NCBI RefSeq assembly: GCF_032598785.1
Contig: NZ_CP102984.1
Reading direction: 5' to 3' (one strand)
DNA length: 64,000 nt
Origin: Terrisporobacter petrolearius
GTDB taxonomy: Bacteria > Bacillota > Clostridia > Peptostreptococcales > Peptostreptococcaceae
Part shown: positions 17,150 to 25,659 of the stretch, piece by piece
Position numbering within the stretch: the first letter of the stretch is position 1
Layout of the letters: the number at the start of each line of letters is the position of its first letter
The notes under the pieces: generated by a model
Told to the model about the DNA's origin: nothing
Seen by the model: only the letters and a program-made list of their open reading frames with translations
The model's database searches: none
Program-made: the position numbers and the translations under genes

Positions 17150-18355
17150 ATGAATAACATATTGAGTACCTACAAAGGCCTACCGAGAGAAATCTACATA
17201 TTATTTTTAGGGAAAATAGTTAATGCAATGGGGGCATTTGTTCAACCTTTAATGTCATTAATACTAACGCAAAAACTGGGAATGAGTGCAGGAGAAGCTG
17301 GTGAACTTGTTACTTTTATGGCAGTATGTCAAGTGCCATGTATTATAATGGGAGGAAAATTAACAGATACCATAGGAAGAAAAAAAGTAATAACTATATT
17401 TCAGATAATAGGCATTATAATGCTAATAATTTGTGGAATAATTCCACTATCAATAACAACAGCTAAATTTATGATACTGTCTTCTTGTTTTTATTCTATC
17501 TCAATGCCTGCCTATGATGCCTTAAATGCAGATTTAACAAATGAAAGTAATAGAAAGAGTTCTTATTCATTACTATATATGGGTGTGAACATAGGATTTT
17601 CCATAGGATCCATGATTGGAGGGTTTTTGTACAACAATTATTTGCCTTTGATTTTTATAGGTGATGCTGCCACAACTATAGTTGCCCTTTTATTAATTAT
17701 ATTTTATATAAAAGAACCAAATAAACAAAAGGAAGTTGTACTAGATTGTGAAGAAGAAGATTTACAAAGATCAACATTAAGTGTTATTCTAAAAAGGCCA
17801 ATACTTTTTTTATTTCCATTAATGATGTTGTTATTTCAATTTGCATATAGCCAATGGGTATTTACACTACCTATTCAGTTAGGTGAATTGTTTAATGAAG
17901 GTGGAGCTAGGCTTTATGGTTTTTTGGGTGGATTCAATGGTATTATAGTAATAACTTTTACACCTATATTAACTTATTTTACTAAAAAATACAGAACTTT
18001 GAATATTATGAGTGCAGGTGGAATGTTATATGGATTGAGCTTTATTATATACGCCTTTGCATATTATAAAATATCTTTTTTTGTTTCCACATTGGCACTA
18101 ACTATTGGTGAAGTTCTTATAGTAACAAATGCCCAAGCTTTTATTGCAAATAATACTCCTCCATCTCATAGGGGAAGGATAAGTTCAATTTTTCCCATGA
18201 TATCAGGTACAGGGTATGCTATTGGTCCTATGATAATGGGGGATGTAATAGATGCCTGTGGTATATTTGTGGCTTGGATGATAATTACGGCCGTTTGTGC
18301 AAGTGGTGCAGTGGGAATGATTTTGCTAAAGAATCTTAATAATGTAAATGATTAG
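17150..18355 (+). CDS. Major facilitator superfamily transporter
   Basis: About 401 residues and 12 predicted helices. The loop 2-3 motif GGKLTDTIGRKKVI is the MFS motif A (GxLaDrxGrkxxl), and GFSIGSMIGGFLY lies in TM5. The second half is joined by a charged loop (KEPNKQKEVVLDCEEED). DHA1-type drug/metabolite exporters have this layout; the substrate is unknown. A GTG at 17138 could begin the frame, but GGGTGG at 17140-17145 fits ATG 17150 better. The DedA gene follows at 36 nt. Confidence 0.88.
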   Translation: MNNILSTYKGLPREIYILFLGKIVNAMGAFVQPLMSLILTQKLGMSAGEAGELVTFMAVCQVPCIIMGGKLTDTIGRKKVITIFQIIGIIMLIICGIIPLSITTAKFMILSSCFYSISMPAYDALNADLTNESNRKSSYSLLYMGVNIGFSIGSMIGGFLYNNYLPLIFIGDAATTIVALLLIIFYIKEPNKQKEVVLDCEEEDLQRSTLSVILKRPILFLFPLMMLLFQFAYSQWVFTLPIQLGELFNEGGARLYGFLGGFNGIIVITFTPILTYFTKKYRTLNIMSAGGMLYGLSFIIYAFAYYKISFFVSTLALTIGEVLIVTNAQAFIANNTPPSHRGRISSIFPMISGTGYAIGPMIMGDVIDACGIFVAWMIITAVCASGAVGMILLKNLNNVND

Positions 18356-18391
18356 ATGAATTTGATGATATAAATTATAGGAGGGCGAGAT

Positions 18392-18991
18392 TTGGATTTT
18401 AGTATAGTAGCAGAAAATTTAATAGAAGATTATGGATTGATAAGTATATTTTTAGTAGTTTTACTTGAATATGCAAATTTTCCACTGCCTAGTGAGGTTG
18501 TGTTACCATTTATAGGTATAATGGCAGCTAGCGGAAATATGAATTTTGCCCTAGCTCTTGTGGTTTCAGTTTTTGGGGGGATAGTTGGTAGTATTACAAA
18601 CTATTTGCTAGGATTGTATTTTGGTAAACCTATACTTAAATATATGACAAAGAAATATCCTAGAACACAACCTTCAATTAAGGCGTCCATGTGGTGGATG
18701 AACAAATATGGAAAAATGTCTGTTATGCTGGCAAGAATGGTACCTGTAGCAAGGACCATAATATCTATTCCTGCAGGTATAAATAAGATGAACATAAATA
18801 TTTTTATACTGTATTCTACTATAGGTATAAGTTTGTGGAATACCATACTAATATCTTTAGGTTATGTACTTGGAGATAATCTAACTTTAATAACTAATAT
18901 AGTTAAAGATTACTCACTAATAGTTGGCCTATTGGTAGTTATTGCTATGATAATATTTTATATTAAAAAAAGAAAAAAGTTAAATCAGTAA
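18392..18991 (+). CDS. DedA-family membrane protein (VTT domain)
   Basis: 199 residues. The DedA signature is clear: a re-entrant acidic hairpin EYANFPLPSEVVLPFIGI, then FGGIVGSITNYLLGLYFG, then the arginine-rich RMVPVARTIISIPAG. DedA proteins are half-transporters implicated in undecaprenyl-phosphate or phospholipid translocation and membrane homeostasis. The start is TTG with AGGAGG 7 nt upstream. It is co-oriented with the MFS gene and ended by a strong terminator at 19030. Confidence 0.9.
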   Translation: MDFSIVAENLIEDYGLISIFLVVLLEYANFPLPSEVVLPFIGIMAASGNMNFALALVVSVFGGIVGSITNYLLGLYFGKPILKYMTKKYPRTQPSIKASMWWMNKYGKMSVMLARMVPVARTIISIPAGINKMNINIFILYSTIGISLWNTILISLGYVLGDNLTLITNIVKDYSLIVGLLVVIAMIIFYIKKRKKLNQ

Positions 18992-19029
18992 TGTGATACC
19001 TTTCCTTTAGTTATACATATAAAGAAAAA

Positions 19030-19070
19030 GAAAGACCTCTTAATATTTTATGAATATTGAGAGGTCTTTT
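19030..19070 (+). terminator. Terminator of the MFS-DedA unit
   Basis: The stem AAAGACCTCT-AATATT/ATATT-AGAGGTCTTT has one bulge and is followed by TTTT. Confidence 0.88.
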
Positions 19071-19116
19071 ATTTATTGATGGAAGAGATAACGCAGTAAC
19101 GCTCATTATAAATGCT

Positions 19117-19150
19117 AAAAAAGTATATCCAATTGTTATTGAATATACTT
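19117..19150 (-). terminator. Terminator of the minus-strand arsR-like gene
   Basis: Read on the minus strand, AAGTATATTCAA/TTGGATATACTT forms a stem followed by T6. Confidence 0.7.
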
Positions 19151-19188
19151 ACATTTATTACATCAAAAAAATTGATTTGAAAACCCTT

Positions 19189-19461
19189 TTATAAAAATAA
19201 TTTTTGAATTACCTCATAAGTTAAAACTCTTGATATACTATCTTTATTAACAGAATAATAATTCCATTTTCCCATGGAAGTTTTACTTATAAGATTTACG
19301 GAAAGTAACATTTTTAAGTGATATGAAAGTTTTGATTGAGATATATCAAACATATCTACTAGTTTGCAAACACACACACTTTCCTCAGAGTATAGTTTTT
19401 TTAGTATTTGTAATCTGATAGGATCAGATAATGCTTTAAAGATTAATTCTAAATTTTCCAT
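19189..19461 (-). CDS. ArsR/SmtB-family metal(loid)-responsive repressor, 90 aa
   Basis: A minimal winged helix. The N-terminal ALSDPIRLQILKKL is followed by the metalloregulatory CVCKLVDMF in helix alpha-3, whose Cys-x-Cys pair is the classical As(III)/Sb(III) site. The recognition helix is ISQSKLSYHLKML, and the wing is SMGKWNYYSVN. It is divergent from the arsenic operon and shares its control region. The region just upstream contains TATCAAATTATTTGA-like dyads typical of ArsR-type operators. It may sense arsenite separately from the operon repressor, or control itself only. Confidence 0.88.
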   Translation of the reverse strand: MENLELIFKALSDPIRLQILKKLYSEESVCVCKLVDMFDISQSKLSYHLKMLLSVNLISKTSMGKWNYYSVNKDSISRVLTYEVIQKLFL

Positions 19462-19656
19462 ATTAATACCTCCATTATTAATTATTATATCAAATTATTT
19501 GAAACTAATAAAAATATTTATTATTAATATGGACAAAATATAGTTATTAAATCAAAAAAAATTGATTTATTTTGCAAAAATCAGTTTACAAAGCTTTACT
19601 TATAACATATCATATGAGTATAAGTGAATATGATTATATACAAATGAGGTGACATA
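19462..19656. promoter_or_regulatory. Divergent control region of the arsenic island with ArsR-type dyads
   Basis: TCAAATTATTTGA (about 19491-19504) and AAATCAA-N6-TTGATTT (19549-19568) are inverted repeats. A further block, CATATGAGTATAAGTGAATATG followed by ATTATATA (about 19612-19640), is a close relative of the perfect dyad ahead of acr3 at 21660. This suggests the same ArsR binds both. Confidence 0.55.
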
Positions 19657-20028
19657 GTGGAATTAATACAAATGTTAAAAGCTCTTGGTGATGATACAAG
19701 GCTGAGAATAATAAATATTCTAAGTCATGGTGACTTATGTGTTTGTGAAATAGAAGTAGTTTTAGGAATTTCCCAATCAAATGCGTCTAGGCATTTGAAT
19801 AAATTGATGAATGCCAAGTTAGTTACTTATTACAAAGAAGCAAAATATGTTTATTACAAAATAAATGAAGAAACAATTAATGAGCACAACTTTCTAAAAG
19901 AGATTATTGAAAAGGAATTATGCAATATAGATAATCTAAATAATGATTATGAAAATCTTAAAAAATTTAAAAATGATGGAATGTGCTGTGAATCCATAGA
20001 GAAATATAAAAAAATTAAGACAACATAA
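19657..20028 (+). CDS. arsR: ArsR-family arsenite-responsive repressor of the ars operon
   Basis: 123 residues. MLKALGDDTRLRIINIL opens the winged helix. DLCVCEIEVVLGISQSNASRHLNKL contains the As(III)-binding Cys-x-Cys and the recognition helix. The C-terminal extension carries a second Cys pair (DGMCCESIEKY), which could complete a three-Cys arsenite site. The start is GTG with TGAGGTGA 5 nt upstream. It is the first gene of the arsR-phosphoesterase-arsM-acr3-arsD-arsA run, and arsenite should release it from the dyads at 19612 and 21660. Confidence 0.92.
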   Translation: MELIQMLKALGDDTRLRIINILSHGDLCVCEIEVVLGISQSNASRHLNKLMNAKLVTYYKEAKYVYYKINEETINEHNFLKEIIEKELCNIDNLNNDYENLKKFKNDGMCCESIEKYKKIKTT

Positions 20029-20045
20029 GATAAGGAGAATAATCA

Positions 20046-20789
20046 ATGAAAATAGGAGTTATATCAGATATACACAGTAATATTTATGCCCTGGATGCAG
20101 TATTAGAAGACATAGAAAAAAGAAATGTGGATTTGATTATATGTACAGGAGATTTAGTAGGTTATGCAACTAGACCAAACGAAGTTATAAATACCATAAG
20201 AAAAAATAGAGTTCTAACAATAATGGGTAACTATGATGACGCCATAGGAAATTATAGACTGGTTTGTGGGTGCGATTACCCAGATCCTAAAGACGCACAA
20301 AAAGCCAGTGCATCTATGAGTTTTACTTTACAAGAAACTAGTGATGAAAACAAAGCTTATTTGAGAAACTTGCCAAAGGAATTAGTGCTTACTTTTAACA
20401 ACAAAACTATAAGGTTTGTTCATGGAAGTACTAGGCTAATTAATGAATATTTAAAAGAAAACTCCAAAGAAGCAGAGGAAGTAATGGGTGAAATAAAAGA
20501 AGATATTTTAGTCTGTGGCCACACTCATATACCTTATTTTAAGCAATATGGACAAAAACTACTGATCAACGCAGGTAGTGTGGGAAAGCCCAAAACTAAT
20601 AAATCTGATGCCAATTATGTAATAATAGATATTCAAAATGATGATGAAATAAGTAAAACACCTTTTACAATTAATGTTGAAATAGTAGAAATAAGTTATG
20701 ATTATGAAACAATAGCTAAAGAAATTGAAGAAAATGAAATATTACCAAATAGCTTTGCAGATCTTTTAAGAAAAGGCAGTGCAAAATAA
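20046..20789 (+). CDS. Calcineurin-like metallophosphoesterase (YfcE/MJ0936 type) in the ars operon
   Basis: 247 residues with the complete dinuclear metal motif set: DIHSN near residue 8, GDLVG near 38, GNYDD near 62, FVHG near 122 and CGHTH near 157. The family hydrolyses phosphodiesters or phosphomonoesters. It lies 17 nt after arsR with a good AAGGAGA site and 45 nt before arsM, so it is plausibly part of the arsenic response. Its substrate is unknown. A role against arsenylated or phosphorylated metabolites is only inference from position. Confidence 0.85.
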   Translation: MKIGVISDIHSNIYALDAVLEDIEKRNVDLIICTGDLVGYATRPNEVINTIRKNRVLTIMGNYDDAIGNYRLVCGCDYPDPKDAQKASASMSFTLQETSDENKAYLRNLPKELVLTFNNKTIRFVHGSTRLINEYLKENSKEAEEVMGEIKEDILVCGHTHIPYFKQYGQKLLINAGSVGKPKTNKSDANYVIIDIQNDDEISKTPFTINVEIVEISYDYETIAKEIEENEILPNSFADLLRKGSAK

Positions 20790-20834
20790 AGTTCTTATTT
20801 AATTATGAAATTTAATATAGGAGGTATATATATA

Positions 20835-21593
20835 ATGAATGATTTTAATAAAGATGATATTAGAAATACTGTAAGAGACAGCTATAAAAAAATAGTAACT
20901 AAAGAGTCAAAACTTGGATGTTGTGGAGAAGATATTTCAAAGAGTATTGGATATTCAGAGGAAGAACTAGATGTTGTTCCAGAAAATTCTAACCTAGGGC
21001 TTGGCTGTGGAAATCCTCACCTTATAGGAAATATAAAAGAAGGAGAAACTGTTCTAGACTTAGGTAGTGGAGCAGGATTTGATTGTTTTCTTTCATCAAA
21101 AAAGGTAGGGGAAAATGGATTTGTTATTGGTGTGGATATGACACCAGAAATGTTAACACAAGCAAGAAAAAATGCAATAGATAATAATTATACTAATGTG
21201 GATTTTAGACTGGGTGAAATAGAGAATTTACCTGTTGCTGACAACACTGTAGATATAATTATATCAAACTGTGTAATAAATTTATCTCCAAATAAACAAA
21301 GAGTATACGATGAAGCTTATCGTGTATTAAAACCTGGTGGAAGGATGTCTATATCAGATATAGTGCTTATGAAAGAGCTAACTTGTGAAATGAAACAAGA
21401 TGAAAAGCTGTACTGTGGCTGAGTTACTGGTGCTTCTTCAGTTGAAGAGTTGGAAAATTATTTAGAAAAATCAGGATTTAAAAATATAAATATAGATGTA
21501 AAACCTGTGTCCAAAGAATATGAAGCTAAGTGGGGACATAATTTAAAGGTAGGCGAGTATATTATGTCAGCCTCTGTTAGAGCTACCAAATAA
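20835..21593 (+). CDS. arsM: Arsenite S-adenosylmethionine methyltransferase, selenoprotein (TGA196 = Sec)
   Basis: The frame runs 252 codons from ATG 20835 (TAGGAGG upstream) to TAA 21591-21593, with one internal TGA at 21420-21422, codon 196. Rossmann SAM motif VLDLGSGAGFD is at 73-83. The arsenite-binding residues of ArsM are Cys58 (GLGCGNP), Cys146 (SNCVINLS) and a third conserved Cys, which here is the TGA in LYCG-U-VTGASS. After the TGA the protein continues in frame with the normal family ending, and the stretch keeps ArsM similarity. A hairpin TTCTTC/GAAGAG with loop AGTT starts 11 nt after the TGA, and its loop (G in position 2) lies 17 nt away, as required of a bSECIS. The enzyme methylates As(III) to volatile or exported products. 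Stopping at 21422 would give a truncated, probably inactive enzyme. Confidence 0.85.
21423..21460 (+). promoter_or_regulatory. Bacterial SECIS element candidate in arsM
   Basis: Directly after TGA 21420-21422, the stem 21434-21439/21444-21449 (TTCTTC/GAAGAG) has apical loop AGTT at 21440-21443. The distance from UGA to loop (17 nt) and the G in the first two loop bases fit the SelB-binding consensus. Further pairs below the stem are weak. Confidence 0.6.
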
Positions 21594-21654
21594 ATTATAA
21601 GATTATATATTAACTAAGGATAAAGGAACTTACTTTGTTCTTAGTATAATTTCA

Positions 21655-21700
21655 ATAAAACATATTCATATATTTGAATATGATTATATAAATAAGGAGG
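21655..21700 (+). promoter_or_regulatory. ArsR operator/promoter ahead of acr3
   Basis: The perfect dyad CATATTCA-N6-TGAATATG (about 21661-21682) is followed by ATTATATAAATAAGGAGG. It is nearly the same as the block at 19612-19640 upstream of arsR, so acr3-arsD-arsA probably has its own ArsR-controlled promoter. Confidence 0.6.
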
Positions 21701-21706
21701 AAAATT

Positions 21707-22774
21707 ATGAGTAATAAAAATGTTAATGAAAAAAACTATAAAGAAGGAGGAATGGGCTTATTTGAAAAGTACCTAACAATTTGGGTAGCACTATGTATAG
21801 TAGTAGGAGTTCTAATTGGTGTATATTTACCACAAATTCCACAAACTTTAGATAAGTTTACTTATGCCCAAGTATCCATACCTGTAGCAATATTAATTTG
21901 GTTGATGATTTATCCTATGATGCTAAAAATAGATTTTTCAGCCATAAAAGGTGCAGCAAAACAAAAGAAAGGTCTAATTGTAACTTGTGGAACTAACTGG
22001 TTAATCAAACCTTTTACCATGTATGCAATAGCTTATTTCTTTTTAATAATAGTATTTAAAAATATAATTCCAGCTGATTTGGCAAAAGAATATTTGGCAG
22101 GAGCAGTACTACTTGGTGCAGCCCCTTGTACAGCGATGGTATTTGTATGGAGTCATTTAACAAAAGGAAATCCTGCATATACATTAGTTCAAGTAGCCGC
22201 TAATGATCTTATTTTATTAATAGCTTTTGCTCCAATTGTGGCATTTTTACTTGGCGTAACTAATGTAGCTGTTCCAATGGATACATTATTACTATCAGTT
22301 GTATTATTTGTAATAATACCATTTGTTGCAGGATATTTTTCTAGAACTATGATAATAAAGAAAAAAGGATTAGATTATTTTGAAAATGTATTTTTATCCA
22401 AGCTTAATGGTATAACAGTAGTGGGATTATTGTTAACATTAGTGATATTATTTGCTTTCCAAGGACAAAAAATAATAGATAACCCAGTTCACATAGCATT
22501 AATTGCCATACCTCTTACAATACAAACATTCTTTATATTCTTCTTAGCATATGGATGGTGTAAGGTATGGAAGTTACCACATAATGTAGCAGCTCCAGCT
22601 GGTATGATTGGTGCTAGTAATTTCTTTGAACTGGCAGTTGCAGTGGCTATTAGTTTATTTGGACTTAACTCAGGAGCAGCACTTGCTACTGTTGTTGGAG
22701 TACTTGTTGAAGTTCCTGTAATGCTTGCACTAGTTGCAATAGCTAATAAAACTAAGCATTGGTTTATAAAATAA
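21707..22774 (+). CDS. acr3: ACR3-type arsenite efflux permease
   Basis: 355 residues and ten predicted helices. The catalytic Cys of TM4 lies in GAAPCTAMVFVWSHL, the essential site of ACR3 arsenite/H+ antiporters. The terminal signature GASNFFELAVAVAISLFG (TM9) with its conserved Glu is also present. It exports As(III) across the cytoplasmic membrane and, together with ArsA, may become an ATP-driven pump. It has a strong AAGGAGG site and is followed by arsD at 41 nt. Confidence 0.95.
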   Translation: MSNKNVNEKNYKEGGMGLFEKYLTIWVALCIVVGVLIGVYLPQIPQTLDKFTYAQVSIPVAILIWLMIYPMMLKIDFSAIKGAAKQKKGLIVTCGTNWLIKPFTMYAIAYFFLIIVFKNIIPADLAKEYLAGAVLLGAAPCTAMVFVWSHLTKGNPAYTLVQVAANDLILLIAFAPIVAFLLGVTNVAVPMDTLLLSVVLFVIIPFVAGYFSRTMIIKKKGLDYFENVFLSKLNGITVVGLLLTLVILFAFQGQKIIDNPVHIALIAIPLTIQTFFIFFLAYGWCKVWKLPHNVAAPAGMIGASNFFELAVAVAISLFGLNSGAALATVVGVLVEVPVMLALVAIANKTKHWFIK

Positions 22775-22815
22775 AATTTATGGATTGAATAAATATAAAA
22801 ATAGGAGTGATTAAA

Positions 22816-23124
22816 ATGAAATTAGAAATATTTGAACCTACTATGTGTTGTTCTACAGGGATCTGTGGTCCTAGTGTAGATAAAAAATTAGTTAAAATAA
22901 GCGAAGATATAGAAACTTTAAAAAAAGAATTTGAAGGAATAATTATTGAAAGATATCAACCACAAACTCATGCTATGAAATTTATGGCTAATATGGAAGT
23001 AGGAAAGCTTGTAAGAGAAAATAGTCAAAAAATACTTCCAATAACAGTATTAGATGGAAAAGTAATAAAAAGTGGATCATATCCAACATTAGAAGAATTA
23101 AAATCAAATTTAAGAGGTGAGTAG
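22816..23124 (+). CDS. arsD: ArsD arsenite metallochaperone
   Basis: 102 residues with a thioredoxin-like fold. The As(III)-binding triad is in EPTMCCSTGICGP (Cys11, Cys12, Cys17 of this frame, the Cys12/13/18 triad of the family). It passes arsenite to ArsA and stimulates its ATPase. The upstream GTG at 22807 lies inside the ribosome site (AGGAG 22803-22807), so ATG 22816 is the start. There is only one base between its stop and the start of arsA, which implies coupled translation. Confidence 0.93.
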   Translation: MKLEIFEPTMCCSTGICGPSVDKKLVKISEDIETLKKEFEGIIIERYQPQTHAMKFMANMEVGKLVRENSQKILPITVLDGKVIKSGSYPTLEELKSNLRGE

Positions 23125-23125
23125 A

Positions 23126-24946
23126 TTGACACAGTTTTTATTTTTCTCAGGAAAAGGTGGAGTTGGAAAAACTTCAATGGCTTGTACAACAGGAGTATAC
23201 AATGCAGATAAAGGATTAAAAACTTTAATAGTGACAACAGATCCAGCGGCTAATTTATCAGATGTTTTTGAACAAAAAATAGGTCATAAAATAACTAAAA
23301 TAAATAATATAGAAAATCTTTATGCTATGGAAATAGATCCAGATGAAGCAACCAATGAGTATAAAGAAAATTTGTTAGCTCCTATGAGAGAGATATTTGA
23401 TGAAGAAATGATAAAGATAGCAGATGAACAACTAAGTGGACCATGTACAGAGGAAATGGCTTCATTTGATAGATTTATTGATTTTATGGAGATAGATGAA
23501 TATGACGTTATAATATTTGATACAGCTCCAACAGGTCATACAATAAGACTTCTTGAACTTCCTATAGATTGGTCTAAACATATAGAAGAAAGTGCACAAG
23601 GAAGTGGGCAAACTTGTATGGGTCCAGTATCTATGATCCAAGATAGCAAAGATAAATTCGATAGAGCTATAGCTAAGCTTAGAGATACTTGTCAAACTGA
23701 TTTTATATTTGTTATGCAACCTGAACAAACTTCATTAGACGAAACTCTAAGAGCATCAAATGAAATAAAAGAACTTGGAATATCAACAACAAAGGTTATA
23801 ATAAATGGATTTATACCACAAGATGAAGCAATAACTCCATTTTTTAAATCAAGATATGAAATGCAACAAAGCTATTTAGAAAAAGCAAAAAAAATATTTA
23901 AAGACTTGCCTATAGATACTATGGAGTTATTTGATAGTGAACTTAAAGGTGTAGATAGATTTAGAGTAAGTGCATCTATATTATTTGATGGCAAGAAACC
24001 TAAAAAAACTATTAAAATAGAATATAAAAATATAGATGATATAAAAATACAAAAAAATGAAAATGCTAAATCTCTTATACTACCTAAAAAAGGTTCTATA
24101 AGAAATGTGTTCTTCTCAGGCAAAGGTGGAGTTGGAAAAACTGTGATGGCTTGTATTACGGCTGTTAAATCTGCTAATGAAGGATTTAGAACTTTACTTC
24201 TTACAACCGATCCAGCCGCTCATATAGGCAAAGTTTTAGATAAACCAATAGAGGATAGTCCAGCACCAATAGATGGATGCCCTAATTTATATGCAGCTAA
24301 AATTGATCCTAAAGTAGCTTTTGAAGAGTATAAAGAAATGGTTTTAAAAGATGCTAAATCTAAGTTTAGCGGACCTACTATAGCTACTATGGAAGAAGAA
24401 TTAAATTCTCCATGTACAGAAGAGATGGCAGCTTTTCAAAAGTTTATATCATATGCTTCAGAAGAAGAATATGATGTTATAGTATTTGATACAGCTCCAA
24501 CAGGGCATACATTAAGGCTTTTAGAACTGCCTATGGATTGGTCAAAACAAATTCAAATGAAAGCTGGGGTTACTGCTGAAATTAGTGAAGAAGATAAAAA
24601 ACAAAAAGAAAAGTTTGATAGAGTTATAGCTACTATGAAGGATCAAGAAAAAACTACTTTTAGTTTTGTTATGTATCCTGAAAAAACCCCTATAATAGAG
24701 GCTTATAGAGCTAGTGAAGAACTTAAAACCGTTGGTATTGAAACGCAAATGGTTATAGCTAATCTTATAATACCAGAAGAACAAGCAACTTCACCATTCT
24801 TTAGAAATAGACGAAATATGCAAGAGAAATATCTACAAGAAATAAAAAATGACTTTGCAAATTCTGAAGTTGTTAGAGTTCCTATGTATGATAAAGAAAT
24901 CAAAGGTATAGATATGTTAACAAAGATAGGAAATAGCATATTCTAA
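23126..24946 (+). CDS. arsA: ArsA arsenite-stimulated ATPase, two-domain
   Basis: 606 residues with two homologous halves, A1 and A2. Each half has a deviant Walker A motif GKGGVGKT (residues about 9-16 and 332-339), a signal-transduction DTAPTGHT and the arsenite-site Cys in CTEEMA. A further Cys sits in GQTCMGP of A1. It energises arsenite extrusion with ACR3 and receives the metalloid from ArsD. Start choice: GTG 23117 overlaps the ribosome site AGAGGTGA, so TTG 23126 is more likely. Confidence 0.93.
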   Translation: MTQFLFFSGKGGVGKTSMACTTGVYNADKGLKTLIVTTDPAANLSDVFEQKIGHKITKINNIENLYAMEIDPDEATNEYKENLLAPMREIFDEEMIKIADEQLSGPCTEEMASFDRFIDFMEIDEYDVIIFDTAPTGHTIRLLELPIDWSKHIEESAQGSGQTCMGPVSMIQDSKDKFDRAIAKLRDTCQTDFIFVMQPEQTSLDETLRASNEIKELGISTTKVIINGFIPQDEAITPFFKSRYEMQQSYLEKAKKIFKDLPIDTMELFDSELKGVDRFRVSASILFDGKKPKKTIKIEYKNIDDIKIQKNENAKSLILPKKGSIRNVFFSGKGGVGKTVMACITAVKSANEGFRTLLLTTDPAAHIGKVLDKPIEDSPAPIDGCPNLYAAKIDPKVAFEEYKEMVLKDAKSKFSGPTIATMEEELNSPCTEEMAAFQKFISYASEEEYDVIVFDTAPTGHTLRLLELPMDWSKQIQMKAGVTAEISEEDKKQKEKFDRVIATMKDQEKTTFSFVMYPEKTPIIEAYRASEELKTVGIETQMVIANLIIPEEQATSPFFRNRRNMQEKYLQEIKNDFANSEVVRVPMYDKEIKGIDMLTKIGNSIF

Positions 24947-24959
24947 AATTATATGTAGA

Positions 24960-25040
24960 GTTGTAGGTGTGTTAGTGGAAGTTCCTGTAATGCTTTGTCT
25001 TGTATGGATAGGTAATAAAACTAGAAAGCATTTTTCTTAA
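24960..25040 (+). pseudogene. Remnant of a second ACR3 (last 26 codons)
   Basis: The frame 24960-25040 reads VVGVLVEVPVMLCLVWIGNK and ends TRKHFS. It matches the C-terminal end of the intact ACR3 (VVGVLVEVPVMLALVAIANK) but differs at many third positions. It is therefore not a recent duplicate but the tail of a different acr3 deleted from behind arsA. Confidence 0.85.
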
Positions 25041-25062
25041 TAAAAATTCATATAAATTATGA

Positions 25063-25102
25063 AAAAAGGTGAGTATCTAATTAAGGATACCCACCTTTTT
25101 TA
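25063..25102 (+). terminator. Terminator of the arsenic operon
   Basis: AAAAAAGGTGAGTATC/GATACCCACCTTTTTT forms a stem with an 8-nt loop, one A-C mismatch and a T6 run. Confidence 0.88.
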
Positions 25103-25301
25103 TGTATTACTCATATGATGATTAAAACAAACCTTGGAGAAATAATTAATTTTTACTAAAAAAATATTATAAATCCTAGTTTAATTACAATAAGAAATCT
25201 TAAGATAAGTTTATTTATATTTAATGTATAATAAAAGTGAGAACATAATCCAAAATTTGGTAGTTGGAAAGCTGGAATATATATATATCTGGAGGTATTC
25301 T

Positions 25302-25468
25302 ATGAAAAAATTTTTTTCAATAGCTATAACTTTTTACTTTTAATTACAGGAGCTGTTTTTATTACAAACTTTTTTCTTAATAAATCTGATCTTCAAGATA
25401 TTATAAATGTAACTGCTTTAATAATTTTACTTATTTATGCATTAATAGTAATTAAAGTTAATAAATAA
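25302..25468 (+). pseudogene. Frameshifted small two-helix membrane protein
   Basis: ATG 25302 has GGAGG 6 nt upstream and encodes MKKFFSIAITFYF before TAA. In another frame the sequence continues as an open hydrophobic stretch (LLITGAVFITNFFLNKSD ... ALIILLIYALIVIKVNK) to TAA 25466-25468. One indel, probably in the T7 run at 25311-25317, would restore a protein of about 55 residues. Confidence 0.55.
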
Positions 25469-25659
25469 CTTATACTATATCTGGCCTTTAAATTACTAAA
25501 GAGGAGAAGTTTATGATAGGAAATAAGATTATCAGAATGGTATAAAATTTTGATAATATATATAGAATAATAATTTGAATATTTAGATTAACTATCATGT
25601 TGAAATTGCAAGATTAAAGGTTTATTATATAAGTAAAGGTTTGGTAAAGGAGTAAAAAT

